From Actinomycetes bacterium (lineage in GTDB: Bacteria; Actinomycetota; Actinomycetes; Actinomycetales; Cellulomonadaceae): a stretch of 13,658 nucleotides of DNA. The notes under the pieces were generated by a model. It had not been told where the DNA came from, made no database searches, and saw only the letters and a list, made by a program, of their open reading frames with translations. The DNA lies in contig JAJYTJ010000101.1 in the NCBI GenBank assembly GCA_021793115.1, positions 1 to 13,658 of the forward strand, in the 5' to 3' direction. Position 1 is the first letter of the stretch; each line of letters opens with the position of its first letter. The translations under genes and the position numbers were made by a program. This document shows positions 7,651 to 13,033 of this stretch, piece after piece.

Positions 7651-7667
7651 GATCGAAAGGACCTGAC

Positions 7668-8213
7668 ATGCAGCACCACGGCGGAAGCTTCCCTGGTCCC
7701 GATTTCGGCAGCTTCGCACGCGGCTTCGCGAGCTTCGGCATGGGGGGACCGGGTCACGGGTACCCGGGGCGGGCGCGGCGCGGGGACATCCGCCCCGCGG
7801 TGCTGCGGGTGCTGGCCGACGAGCCGATGCACGGCTACCAGATCATCCAGGAGATCTCTCGGCGCAGCGGGGGCACGTGGAACCCCAGTGCCGGCTCGGT
7901 GTACCCCACGTTGCAGATGCTCGCCGACGAGGGCTTGGTCGTCGCGCAGGAAACCAGCGGCAAGCGGGTGTTCTCGCTCACCGAGGCCGGCACGGCGGCC
8001 GTGGCGGAGCTGGCCGACGAGCCGGCGCCGTGGGACCTCGCGGCCGCCAGCTCCGACCTGAGCGGCCGTGCGGCGCTCCGCGAGGCCGGTGGACGACTGG
8101 CCGCGGCGGTGCTGCAGATCGCGAGGTCCGGCGACAAGACTCAGGTCATGTCGACCATCGAGATCCTCGACGCGGCGCGCAAGCAGGTCTACACCCTGCT
8201 CGCCCAGGACTGA
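7668..8213 (+). CDS. PadR-family transcriptional regulator
   Basis: Winged-helix regulator of 181 aa. A 38-residue Gly/Phe/His-rich flexible N-terminus precedes the PadR domain at about 39-112. It shows RGDIRPAVLRVLADEPMHGYQII (residues 38-60), the GTWNPSAGSVYPTLQMLADEGL recognition region (69-90), and the wing with KRVFSLTEAG (99-108). The C-terminal segment (about 133-180) is a helical dimerisation part of the Vir-like type. The ATG at 7668 has AAAGGA 6 nt upstream. The ABC1-kinase gene begins 3 nt after its stop, so the two are almost certainly co-transcribed. It resembles the second PadR protein at 13034-13658 in both the DNA-binding domain and the C-terminal helices. The ligand or signal is unknown. 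Confidence 0.92.
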   Translation: MQHHGGSFPGPDFGSFARGFASFGMGGPGHGYPGRARRGDIRPAVLRVLADEPMHGYQIIQEISRRSGGTWNPSAGSVYPTLQMLADEGLVVAQETSGKRVFSLTEAGTAAVAELADEPAPWDLAAASSDLSGRAALREAGGRLAAAVLQIARSGDKTQVMSTIEILDAARKQVYTLLAQD

Positions 8214-8216
8214 GAC

Positions 8217-9896
8217 GTGACTCAGACCCGTCGACTGCGGGCACGCTACCGGCGGATCGTCACGTTCTTCGCCGGCGTGACGGCGAGGTTCATCCTCTGG
8301 GAGATCGTGCTGCCCAAGATTGGGCTGGCCCGGTGGTCCGACGGCAACCGGAGCGCCCGGAACCGCCGCACCGCGGTGCGGTTCCGGGCGCTCGCGCTGT
8401 CGATGGGCGGCTTGATGATCAAGGTGGGCCAGTTCCTCTCGGCTCGCCTGGACGTGCTGCCGGCCGAGATCACCGAGGAGCTGGCCGGCCTGCAGGACGA
8501 GGTGCCGCCGGCCGCGTTCGCGGACATCCGGCGGTGCGCCGAGGAGGAGCTGGGACGCCCGCTGGCCGCGGCCTTCCAGAGCTTCGACGAGACGCCGATG
8601 GCCGCCGCGTCGCTCGGGCAGGCGCACCGGGCGGTGCTGTGGGAGGCCGATGCGGCGGAGACCGGCTTCGCCCGGGTCGTCGTCAAGGTGCAGCGACCGG
8701 CGATCGACCAGATCGTCGGCGTCGACCTCGCAGCCCTGCGTCGGGTGGGCGGATGGCTGACCCGGTACCGGCCCGTCAGCAGCCGGGCCGACGTGCCGGC
8801 GCTCGTCGAGGAGTTCGCGGCCACGACGCTGGAGGAGATCGACTACACCGCCGAGGCGCGCAACGCCGAGCACTTCCGCTGGGTGTTCGAGAACGACGAC
8901 GACGTCGTGGTGCCGCGCGTGGCGTGGGAGCAGTCGCGGCTGCGCGTGCTCACGCTGGAGGACGTCTCCGCGATCCGGATCGGCGACTACGACGCGATCA
9001 CCGCCGCCGGCATCGACCGCGCGCAGGTGGCCGAGAAGCTGGTGGAGACCTACCTCCAGCAGATCTTCGACGACGGCGTCTTCCACGCCGACCCGCACCC
9101 GGGCAACCTGTTCGTCGCGCCCGTCGAGGGACGGCCCGGGGGCTTCCGGCTGACGTTCGTCGACTTCGGGATGGTCGGACGGGTGCCCGACACGCTCCGC
9201 ACGTCGCTGCGGGAGGCGTTGATCGCCGTCGGCACCCAGGACTCGTCCCGCCTGGTGAGCGCCTTCGCGTCCATGGGCGTGCTGCTGCCGACGGCCGACA
9301 CCAAGCTCCTGGACCTGGCCGTGGCGCAGGTGTTCGACCGGTTCGGTGGCATGGCGATGAGCGACCTGCGCAACGTCAGCCCCAAGGAGATGCGGGACAT
9401 CGGCCTGCAGTTCCGCGAACTGCTGGTGAGCATGCCGTTCCAGCTGCCGGAGAACCTGCTGCTGCTCGGCCGGACGCTGGCGGTCCTCTCGGGCATGTGC
9501 GCCGGCCTGAACCCCGAGTTCAACCTGTGGACCTCGATCACCCCGTACGCGACCACCCTGGTCTCCGGCGAGGAGGCCGGCGGCGGGTTGTGGAGCACCG
9601 TCACCACCGAGGGCGCCAAGATCGCGCGGTCGCTGGTGGCGCTTCCCGCGCGTGCCGACCGCGTGCTGAGCCTCGTCGAGCGCGGCGACCTGTCGGTGAA
9701 GACGCCGATGCTCGACCTGCGGGTTCGCCAGCTGGACCGCACGTTGCAGCGGATTCCCATGGCGATCGTGTTCGCGGCGTTCCTGCTGGCCGGCGCGGTG
9801 CTCTACGCGGCCGAACCGACGTTCGCGAAGGTGCTGATGGGCGTCTCGGTCCTGCCGCTGATCGGCGCGCTGCGCCGCGGCCCGCGCCGCCGATAG
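8217..9896 (+). CDS. AarF/UbiB (ABC1) family atypical protein kinase-like protein
   Basis: A 559-aa member of the ABC1/ADCK/UbiB kinase-like family, whose characterised members support quinone or lipid metabolism through ATP binding or ATPase activity. All key motifs are visible: KVGQ (69-72) of the N-terminal extension, the Ala-rich nucleotide loop AAASLGQAH (129-137), invariant Lys K157 (VVVKVQRP), EIDYTAEARNAEHF (207-220), the catalytic loop HADPHPGN (290-297), and DFG (316-318). Two membrane helices end the protein at about 513-532 and 536-552, before a basic tail. The GTG at 8217 follows the PadR stop by 3 nt; no strong separate Shine-Dalgarno is seen, so coupled translation is likely. 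In an actinomycete the quinone is expected to be menaquinone, so a ubiquinone role is doubtful and the substrate is unknown. Confidence 0.93.
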   Translation: MTQTRRLRARYRRIVTFFAGVTARFILWEIVLPKIGLARWSDGNRSARNRRTAVRFRALALSMGGLMIKVGQFLSARLDVLPAEITEELAGLQDEVPPAAFADIRRCAEEELGRPLAAAFQSFDETPMAAASLGQAHRAVLWEADAAETGFARVVVKVQRPAIDQIVGVDLAALRRVGGWLTRYRPVSSRADVPALVEEFAATTLEEIDYTAEARNAEHFRWVFENDDDVVVPRVAWEQSRLRVLTLEDVSAIRIGDYDAITAAGIDRAQVAEKLVETYLQQIFDDGVFHADPHPGNLFVAPVEGRPGGFRLTFVDFGMVGRVPDTLRTSLREALIAVGTQDSSRLVSAFASMGVLLPTADTKLLDLAVAQVFDRFGGMAMSDLRNVSPKEMRDIGLQFRELLVSMPFQLPENLLLLGRTLAVLSGMCAGLNPEFNLWTSITPYATTLVSGEEAGGGLWSTVTTEGAKIARSLVALPARADRVLSLVERGDLSVKTPMLDLRVRQLDRTLQRIPMAIVFAAFLLAGAVLYAAEPTFAKVLMGVSVLPLIGALRRGPRRR

Positions 9897-9970
9897 CGCG
9901 TCGCGACGCGGACCACGGTTCGAGGCGATCCGGCATCTCTACGTCCCCGACTCGCGTCCCGGTCGCGCCA

Positions 9971-9999
9971 CGGCGTCCACGTCCACGTCTGCGACGCCG
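9971..9999. terminator. Possible bidirectional terminator between convergent genes
   Basis: The 181-nt gap between the ABC1-kinase stop and the convergent winged-helix regulator stop holds CGGCGTC (9971-9977) and GACGCCG (9993-9999), a perfect 7-bp stem with a 15-nt loop. There is no T-run on either side. The position suits a shared terminator, but the evidence is only the stem. Nothing else was recognised in this gap. Confidence 0.35.
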
Positions 10000-10077
10000 C
10001 CGCGTGCGGCCGCTGGCGAGCTGTCCAGGACGGGGTCTGCGGCGGCGATGAGTCAGCGCCGTTCGGCTGGTCCGTGC

Positions 10078-10368
10078 TCAGGGACCTTGGAGGAGGTTGC
10101 GAAGTGCGGCCACGTGGCCCTCGAGCGCGGAGCGGCCCGCCGGGGTCAGGCGTGCCCGCACGCGCCGGCGCCCGGCGTCGAGGACATGCTCGGTGGCCAC
10201 GTATCCCGCCGCCTCCAGTGCGGCTAGCTGCTTGGACAGGGCCGAGTCGGAGAGCGCGAGCTTGTCGCGCAGGAAGGCGAACTCGGCCCAGTCGGCGGCG
10301 GACAGAGCACCGACGAGCTGCAGACGCGTGGGTTGGTGGATGAGCTCGTCGAAGCGCGCGGTGGTCAT
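10078..10368 (-). CDS. Small winged-helix transcriptional regulator (ArsR/MarR-like, PF13601 type)
   Basis: A 96-aa single-domain regulator. FDELIHQPTRLQLVGALS (residues 6-23) is the conserved first helix of this family. The helix-turn-helix spans about 28-54 (AEFAFLRDKLALSDSALSKQLAALEAAG), the wing is at about 57-73 (VATEHVLDAGRRRVRAR), and LTPAGRSALEGHV follows. There are no cysteines, so metal sensing of the classical ArsR type is unlikely. Its ATG (10366-10368) overlaps the stop of the membrane protein gene by 4 nt (ATGA), so the two are coupled. Similar regulators are often paired with small membrane proteins in actinobacteria. It probably controls its own operon through the sites at 10840-10881, which is inference. 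Confidence 0.88.
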   Translation of the reverse strand: MTTARFDELIHQPTRLQLVGALSAADWAEFAFLRDKLALSDSALSKQLAALEAAGYVATEHVLDAGRRRVRARLTPAGRSALEGHVAALRNLLQGP

Positions 10369-10829
10369 AGCTGAGCGGAGCGCCGAGCAGAGCGGCGCAT
10401 GATCGACGGGCCGCCCGCGACGACGACCGCCGCCGGCAGCACGGAGCCGATGATGGCGGGGTGGGCGGCGCCGTCGCGGGCGACGACGAGCGAGAATGCG
10501 ACGCCGACGGCGATGAGTGCCACCAGCAGCAACCAGACGCGCAGCATCGTCCGCTCGCCGGCGACCTCCCGCCGCACGCTGACCCCGCGGCTCCGGTGGC
10601 GACCGCTCGCGACGTGGGCGAACACCGCGGCGTGGACGGCGCCCACCGCGATGGTCGCGACGGTGGTGAGCCAGAAGATGTCCGCGTCGGCGATGGCGCC
10701 GAGCCCGATCCATGCCACACCGAGGCCCCACCAGTACCAGGCAGGAGCTCCGACCTCGGCGGCGACGGCCTGTCGCCCGGCCTCGGTCGCGGCGAGCGCC
10801 GCACGGGCATCGTCGTCGTTGATCGTCAT
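10365..10829 (-). CDS. Four-helix membrane protein of unknown function, paired with winged-helix regulator
   Basis: I do not recognise a characterised family for this 154-aa protein. A soluble N-terminus of about 30 residues (MTINDDDARAALAATEAGRQ) precedes two hydrophobic hairpins: helices at about 32-50 and 53-75, a basic stretch (SGRHRSRGVSVRREV), then helices near 95-113 and 122-140, with a basic tail. The ATG at 10827-10829 is preferred because TGAGG stands 6 nt before it. The upstream in-frame GTG at 10839-10841 would leave only about 2 nt after its GAGGA. The gene heads a two-gene operon whose second gene, a DNA-binding protein, starts inside its stop codon. A sensing or regulator-sequestering role is possible, but nothing in the sequence proves it. 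Confidence 0.8.
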   Translation of the reverse strand: MTINDDDARAALAATEAGRQAVAAEVGAPAWYWWGLGVAWIGLGAIADADIFWLTTVATIAVGAVHAAVFAHVASGRHRSRGVSVRREVAGERTMLRVWLLLVALIAVGVAFSLVVARDGAAHPAIIGSVLPAAVVVAGGPSIMRRSARRSAQL

Positions 10830-10839
10830 GGAGTGCCTC

Positions 10840-10858
10840 ACTTTCCTCGCGAGAAAGT
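10840..10858. promoter_or_regulatory. Operator-like inverted repeat, proximal site
   Basis: ACTTTCCTCGCGAGAAAGT is a 19-bp imperfect palindrome (6 of 9 pairs, with the outer ACTTTC/GAAAGT intact). It lies 11 bp upstream of the membrane-protein ATG, overlapping the proposed transcription start. With the site at 10863-10881 it forms a tandem pair centred 23 bp apart. It is the likely target of the co-encoded winged-helix regulator. Confidence 0.5.
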
Positions 10859-10884
10859 CTCCACTTGCCCGAGAGGAAAGTCAA
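10856..10884 (-). promoter_or_regulatory. Candidate promoter of the membrane protein/regulator operon
   Basis: On the minus strand TTGACT (10879-10884) is followed after 17 bp by GAGACT (10856-10861). The -35 box is good; the -10 keeps only the A at position 2 and T at position 6. Both boxes overlap or touch the two operator-like palindromes, which fits autorepression. The start would be near 10849. Confidence 0.4.
10863..10881. promoter_or_regulatory. Operator-like inverted repeat, distal site
   Basis: ACTTGCCCGAGAGGAAAGT is a 19-bp imperfect palindrome, also 6 of 9 pairs. Its right arm GAGGAAAGT is the exact inverse of the left arm of the proximal site (ACTTTCCTC, 10840-10848), so the outer arms of the two sites form a 9-bp perfect inverted repeat. 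It overlaps the proposed -35 box. Confidence 0.5.
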
Positions 10885-11016
10885 CCGCGCCGCGGGCGCG
10901 GTCTCGCTGCCGGGGCCCGGCCGCTTCCGCGTCCTGACTGCGGCCTCGCCGCGCTCGAGAGCCAGGGCGGCGTTGTGGTGAGCATCTCGCCGACTCGCAG
11001 GGTGCGCTCACAAGAC

Positions 11017-11205
11017 TCAGGATCGCGAAGGGTGGTCCGGGGCGCTGGTTGATGAGTCAGGCGTCTGAGGCGTTCTCGTCCTCCTGACGAAGGTGATGAA
11101 GAACGCACCAGCCGCACCGCTGACAACTCCGCCGGCGAGGATGACCAAGCGCAGCCACAAGGGGTACCGCGCGTCGGCTGGCGACCGCTGCCTGTCGCTC
11201 ACCAT
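11017..11205 (-). CDS. Small single-span membrane protein, unknown function
   Basis: Predicted 62-aa protein with a polar N-terminus (MVSDRQRSPADARYP), one membrane segment at about residues 16-40 (LWLRLVILAGGVVSGAAGAFF), then a basic stop-transfer (VRRTR) and a Ser/Pro/Thr-rich tail. The ATG at 11203-11205 has a near-perfect AAGGAGGA just 3 nt upstream. The next codon, GTG (11200-11202), is at a more normal 6-nt spacing and may be the true start, giving MSDRQRS. The region around the helix resembles the protein encoded at 11362-11676 (aromatic-Pro-x-Trp, then Leu/Gly-rich, then AGxxFF), so the two may be diverged paralogues. No known family is recognised. The strong ribosome binding site is the main evidence that it is real. 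Confidence 0.6.
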   Translation of the reverse strand: MVSDRQRSPADARYPLWLRLVILAGGVVSGAAGAFFITFVRRTRTPQTPDSSTSAPDHPSRS

Positions 11206-11361
11206 GGGTCCTCCTTGGCCCGAGGCATGCCCCGGCGGACGTCAGGGTCGCATCCCATCGGTGCCCCGTGCCCGGCTGCGACCTGGGCGCTGATGGCGCG
11301 TCCGCCACCGCGCGGGACGATGCCGGGACGGCTGATCTCCAGGGTGGCCCTCGCGTCCGCG

Positions 11362-11676
11362 TCAGTTCCGCCAGACCAGCCAGAGGTACAGGAACCACGC
11401 CACCGCGAGCATGACGCCAACGACGACCCTTGGACGACGCGCCCAGCCCGGCGGGCCCGCGACGCCGCCGCCGAGGGCTCCCGCGGACACCACCCACAAG
11501 AGCGTGCCGACGACGGGTAACGGGTCCGCGCCCGCGATGCCGCCAAAGGCCAACCGTCCAAAGAACGCTGTGCCCGCAGCTACCCACAGCCCGCCGAGCG
11601 TGCCGGCGCCGACCAGCAGCAGGCTCTGCCACCAAGGGAACTGGCGATCGCTCGACGTCGGTGCCTGCTGGCTCAC
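11362..11676 (-). CDS. Small membrane protein with three predicted helices, unknown function
   Basis: A 104-aa hydrophobic protein. Helices are expected at about residues 16-38 (QSLLLVGAGTLGGLWVAAGT), 53-75 (LPVVGTLLWVVSAGALGGGVAG) and 84-102 (VVVGVMLAVAWFLYLWLVW). Positively charged residues just before the last helix (WARRPR) help set the topology. The GTG at 11674-11676 has GAGAGGA 6 nt upstream. The N-terminus (MSQQAPTSSDRQFPWWQ) resembles that of the smaller protein at 11017-11205, 156 bp further downstream on the same strand. That gap has no recognised feature. No known family was recognised. Confidence that this is a gene rests on the hydrophobicity pattern and ribosome binding site. 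Confidence 0.65.
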   Translation of the reverse strand: MSQQAPTSSDRQFPWWQSLLLVGAGTLGGLWVAAGTAFFGRLAFGGIAGADPLPVVGTLLWVVSAGALGGGVAGPPGWARRPRVVVGVMLAVAWFLYLWLVWRN

Positions 11677-11699
11677 CGCGGATCCTCTCCGAGCTGCTT

Positions 11700-11900
11700 C
11701 GTGCCCCGGTTGACGTCAAGGTCAGGTTGCCGTCGGCGTGCAGGTGCCCGGCGACCTGTCCGACCGTGTTGAGCCCGCCGCTGAGCGTCACGGTACCGGG
11801 CGTGCCGATCTCCGCAGTGGTCATGGAGTCCGCGTCCGTGCCGCCGAGCAGCGACACGGTGCAGCGGTTGTGCGGGGTGCCCGGGGTGTGCCGTGCCAGG
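11700..11900 (-). other. Possible decayed coding fragment in a 311-bp gap
   Basis: Between the small membrane protein start (11676) and the tRNA terminator hairpins no intact gene is evident. One minus-strand frame has strongly coding-like G/C third positions and gives a beta-rich Gly/Thr-repetitive peptide, including CTVSLLGGTDADSMTTAEIG and GTVTLSGGLNTVGQVAGHL. This is unlike the Arg-rich shadows around it. The frame has no good ribosome binding site (the ATG at 11822-11824 lacks one) and no natural end, since it continues open through the next gene in another frame. It may be a remnant of a larger surface or repeat protein; no family was recognised. Confidence 0.25.
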
Positions 11901-11959
11901 GCAGAACGAGGCCGTGGCTCACGGGCCGGACGTCCTTGGGCGGGACCCTGAGCCAGCGA

Positions 11960-11978
11960 GGGGCCAGCCAAAGGCCCC
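11960..11978 (-). terminator. Second hairpin downstream of tRNA-fMet
   Basis: GGGGCC and GGCCCC form a perfect 6-bp stem around a 7-nt loop, immediately beyond the first terminator hairpin in the direction of tRNA transcription. It may act as a back-up terminator. No T-run follows. Confidence 0.35.
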
Positions 11979-11987
11979 AGGAACGAC

Positions 11988-12020
11988 GAAGACCCCCCAA
12001 CTGTCAGGTGAGGGGCCTTC
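11988..12020 (-). terminator. Terminator hairpin of tRNA-fMet
   Basis: On the RNA strand GAAGGCCCC pairs with GGGGTCTTC through nine pairs including one G-U wobble, around a 15-nt loop. It starts about 30 nt after the tRNA 3' end. The following GTCGTTCCT is only mildly T-rich, as is common for actinobacterial terminators. Confidence 0.6.
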
Positions 12021-12050
12021 GTGCAACCAAGCGTTCGCGAACTTCCAAAG

Positions 12051-12124
12051 TAGCGGGGGCAGGATTTGAACCTGCGACCTCTGGGTTATGAGCCCAGCGA
12101 GCTACCGAGCTGCTCCACCCCGCG
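12051..12124 (-). tRNA. Initiator tRNA-Met (fMet), anticodon CAT
   Basis: The minus strand folds as a standard cloverleaf: acceptor strand CGCGGGG, D-arm GAGCAGCTCGGTAGCTC, anticodon arm CTGGGCTCATAACCCAG, and T-arm GCAGGTTCAAATCCTGC. Two marks identify it as the initiator. The first pair is mismatched (C1 opposite U72), and the anticodon stem ends in three consecutive G-C pairs (GGG/CCC) flanking CTCATAA. The discriminator base is A at 12051. The CCA end is not encoded (CTT follows), so it must be added after transcription. It has its own promoter and downstream hairpins, so it is a single-gene unit. Confidence 0.97.
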
Positions 12125-12135
12125 TCGGCTGGTAC

Positions 12136-12164
12136 AGGTTACGCCACGGCGGCGCCCACCCCAA
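12136..12164 (-). promoter_or_regulatory. Promoter of tRNA-fMet
   Basis: On the minus strand TTGGGG (12159-12164), a 17-bp spacer and TAACCT (12136-12141) place the start near 12129, about 5 nt before the mature tRNA 5' end. The -10 is a good TANNNT box; the -35 keeps the TTG core. Confidence 0.5.
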
Positions 12165-12324
12165 ATCCGGGTGTCCGGACGGGGCGCCGCGAGGGCCCCG
12201 CGGGCGGCGCCCGATGGTCCGGGGCGTGGGGGCCTGGCCTGCTGGTACGTTCGCAGGCGCGCCCGCGTCCCCGGCCTGGCGCGCCGGGGGAGCCCGACGA
12301 GCGCGTCGACGCCGAAGGAGCCCG

Positions 12325-12972
12325 ATGCCGCGCACCGCCCTCGTCCTGGTGGGTCACCACCCGTTCACCGACCCGTGGCACGACGACGCCGCGGTGGGCC
12401 ACGTGGTGGCGCTCGAGCTCGCGGCGGCCGGGTTCGACGTGGTGCTCCGCGGCACCATGCCCGACACCCTGGAGGGCGTCGACCCCGCGGACCTGGCCCT
12501 GCTCGTCGTCAAGGCGTCCGGGGTCGCGCCGGAGGACGGCACGTTCGACGCCTTGCGGCGCCGGGTCGACGAGGTCGTCGCCCACGGCGTGCCGGTGCTG
12601 GCGCTGCACCAGGGCTCCGGGGCGTTCGGCGGCGCCTACGCCGCTGCCGTCGGGGGCCGGTGGGGCGAGCACTCCTGGCACCCGCCGCTCGGTGAGATCA
12701 CCTTCCGGGCCGTCGACGACGAGCACCCGGTGAGCGCGGGGCTGGCGTCCTTCACCGCGTACGACGAGGGCTACGCCGGGCTCGACCTCGACGAGGGCAT
12801 CCGCCCGCTGCTCGTCGTCGAGCACGACGGGGTGCCCTATCCCGTGGTGTGGCAGGGGCTGTCCGCCTCGCGCGTGATCGTCGACACCCTCGGGCACGAT
12901 GCCCGGTCGTTCGAGTCCGCGGGCCGGGTGGACCTGCTGCGGCGCGAGGTCGCCTGGCTCACCGCGTCCTGA
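12325..12972 (+). CDS. ThuA-like domain protein (trehalose utilisation family)
   Basis: A 215-aa single-domain protein of the ThuA family, with a class-I glutamine-amidotransferase-like fold. Family members are linked to trehalose or other sugar metabolism, but the reaction is poorly defined. Motifs in order: TALVLVGHHPFTDPWHDDA (residues 4-22), LHQGSGAFGGAY (94-105), RWGEHSWHPP (112-121), DDEHPVSAGL (131-140), YDEGYAGL (146-153), YPVVW (172-176) and LGHDARSFES (189-198). All are well kept, so the protein is probably functional. The ATG at 12325 has AAGGAG 4 nt upstream. The frame is open further back to 12088, but that stretch is Arg-rich and overlaps the tRNA, so it is rejected. It is a monocistronic gene converging on a PadR gene; there is no sugar transporter or dehydrogenase next to it to suggest a substrate. 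Confidence 0.88.
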   Translation: MPRTALVLVGHHPFTDPWHDDAAVGHVVALELAAAGFDVVLRGTMPDTLEGVDPADLALLVVKASGVAPEDGTFDALRRRVDEVVAHGVPVLALHQGSGAFGGAYAAAVGGRWGEHSWHPPLGEITFRAVDDEHPVSAGLASFTAYDEGYAGLDLDEGIRPLLVVEHDGVPYPVVWQGLSASRVIVDTLGHDARSFESAGRVDLLRREVAWLTAS

Positions 12973-12977
12973 CGCGA

Positions 12978-13021
12978 CCGAGGCGCCCGGCCCGGCGGGT
13001 GCCGGTGACCGGGCGCCTCGG
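12978..13021. terminator. Strong bidirectional terminator hairpin
   Basis: CCGAGGCGCCCGG (12978-12990) and CCGGGCGCCTCGG (13009-13021) are perfect 13-bp inverted arms around an 18-nt loop. The hairpin begins 5 nt after the ThuA-like stop and ends 12 nt before the convergent PadR stop. There is no T-run, as is usual in very high-GC genomes. Its length and position strongly support a shared terminator. Confidence 0.8.
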
Positions 13022-13033
13022 TGCGGTGTGGGC

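Noticed and set aside
10006..10013. GCGGCCGC palindrome downstream of the ABC1-kinase gene as a regulatory site
   Set aside because: An 8-bp GC palindrome is expected by chance in DNA of this composition, and it lies between two converging gene ends.
10830..10841. GTG at 10839-10841 as start of the four-helix membrane protein
   Set aside because: Shine-Dalgarno spacing is only about 2 nt, whereas the ATG at 10829 has a properly spaced TGAGG. The GTG also lies in the proximal operator-like repeat.
11057..11971. 304-codon minus-strand open frame as one gene
   Set aside because: Most of it is a shadow of the 104-aa membrane protein gene with Arg-rich product; only the 11700-11900 part looks coding, and it is listed separately with low confidence.
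12088..12324. Extension of the ThuA-like gene upstream to 12088
   Set aside because: It overlaps the tRNA and its promoter, is Arg/Pro-rich, and a good ribosome binding site precedes the ATG at 12325.
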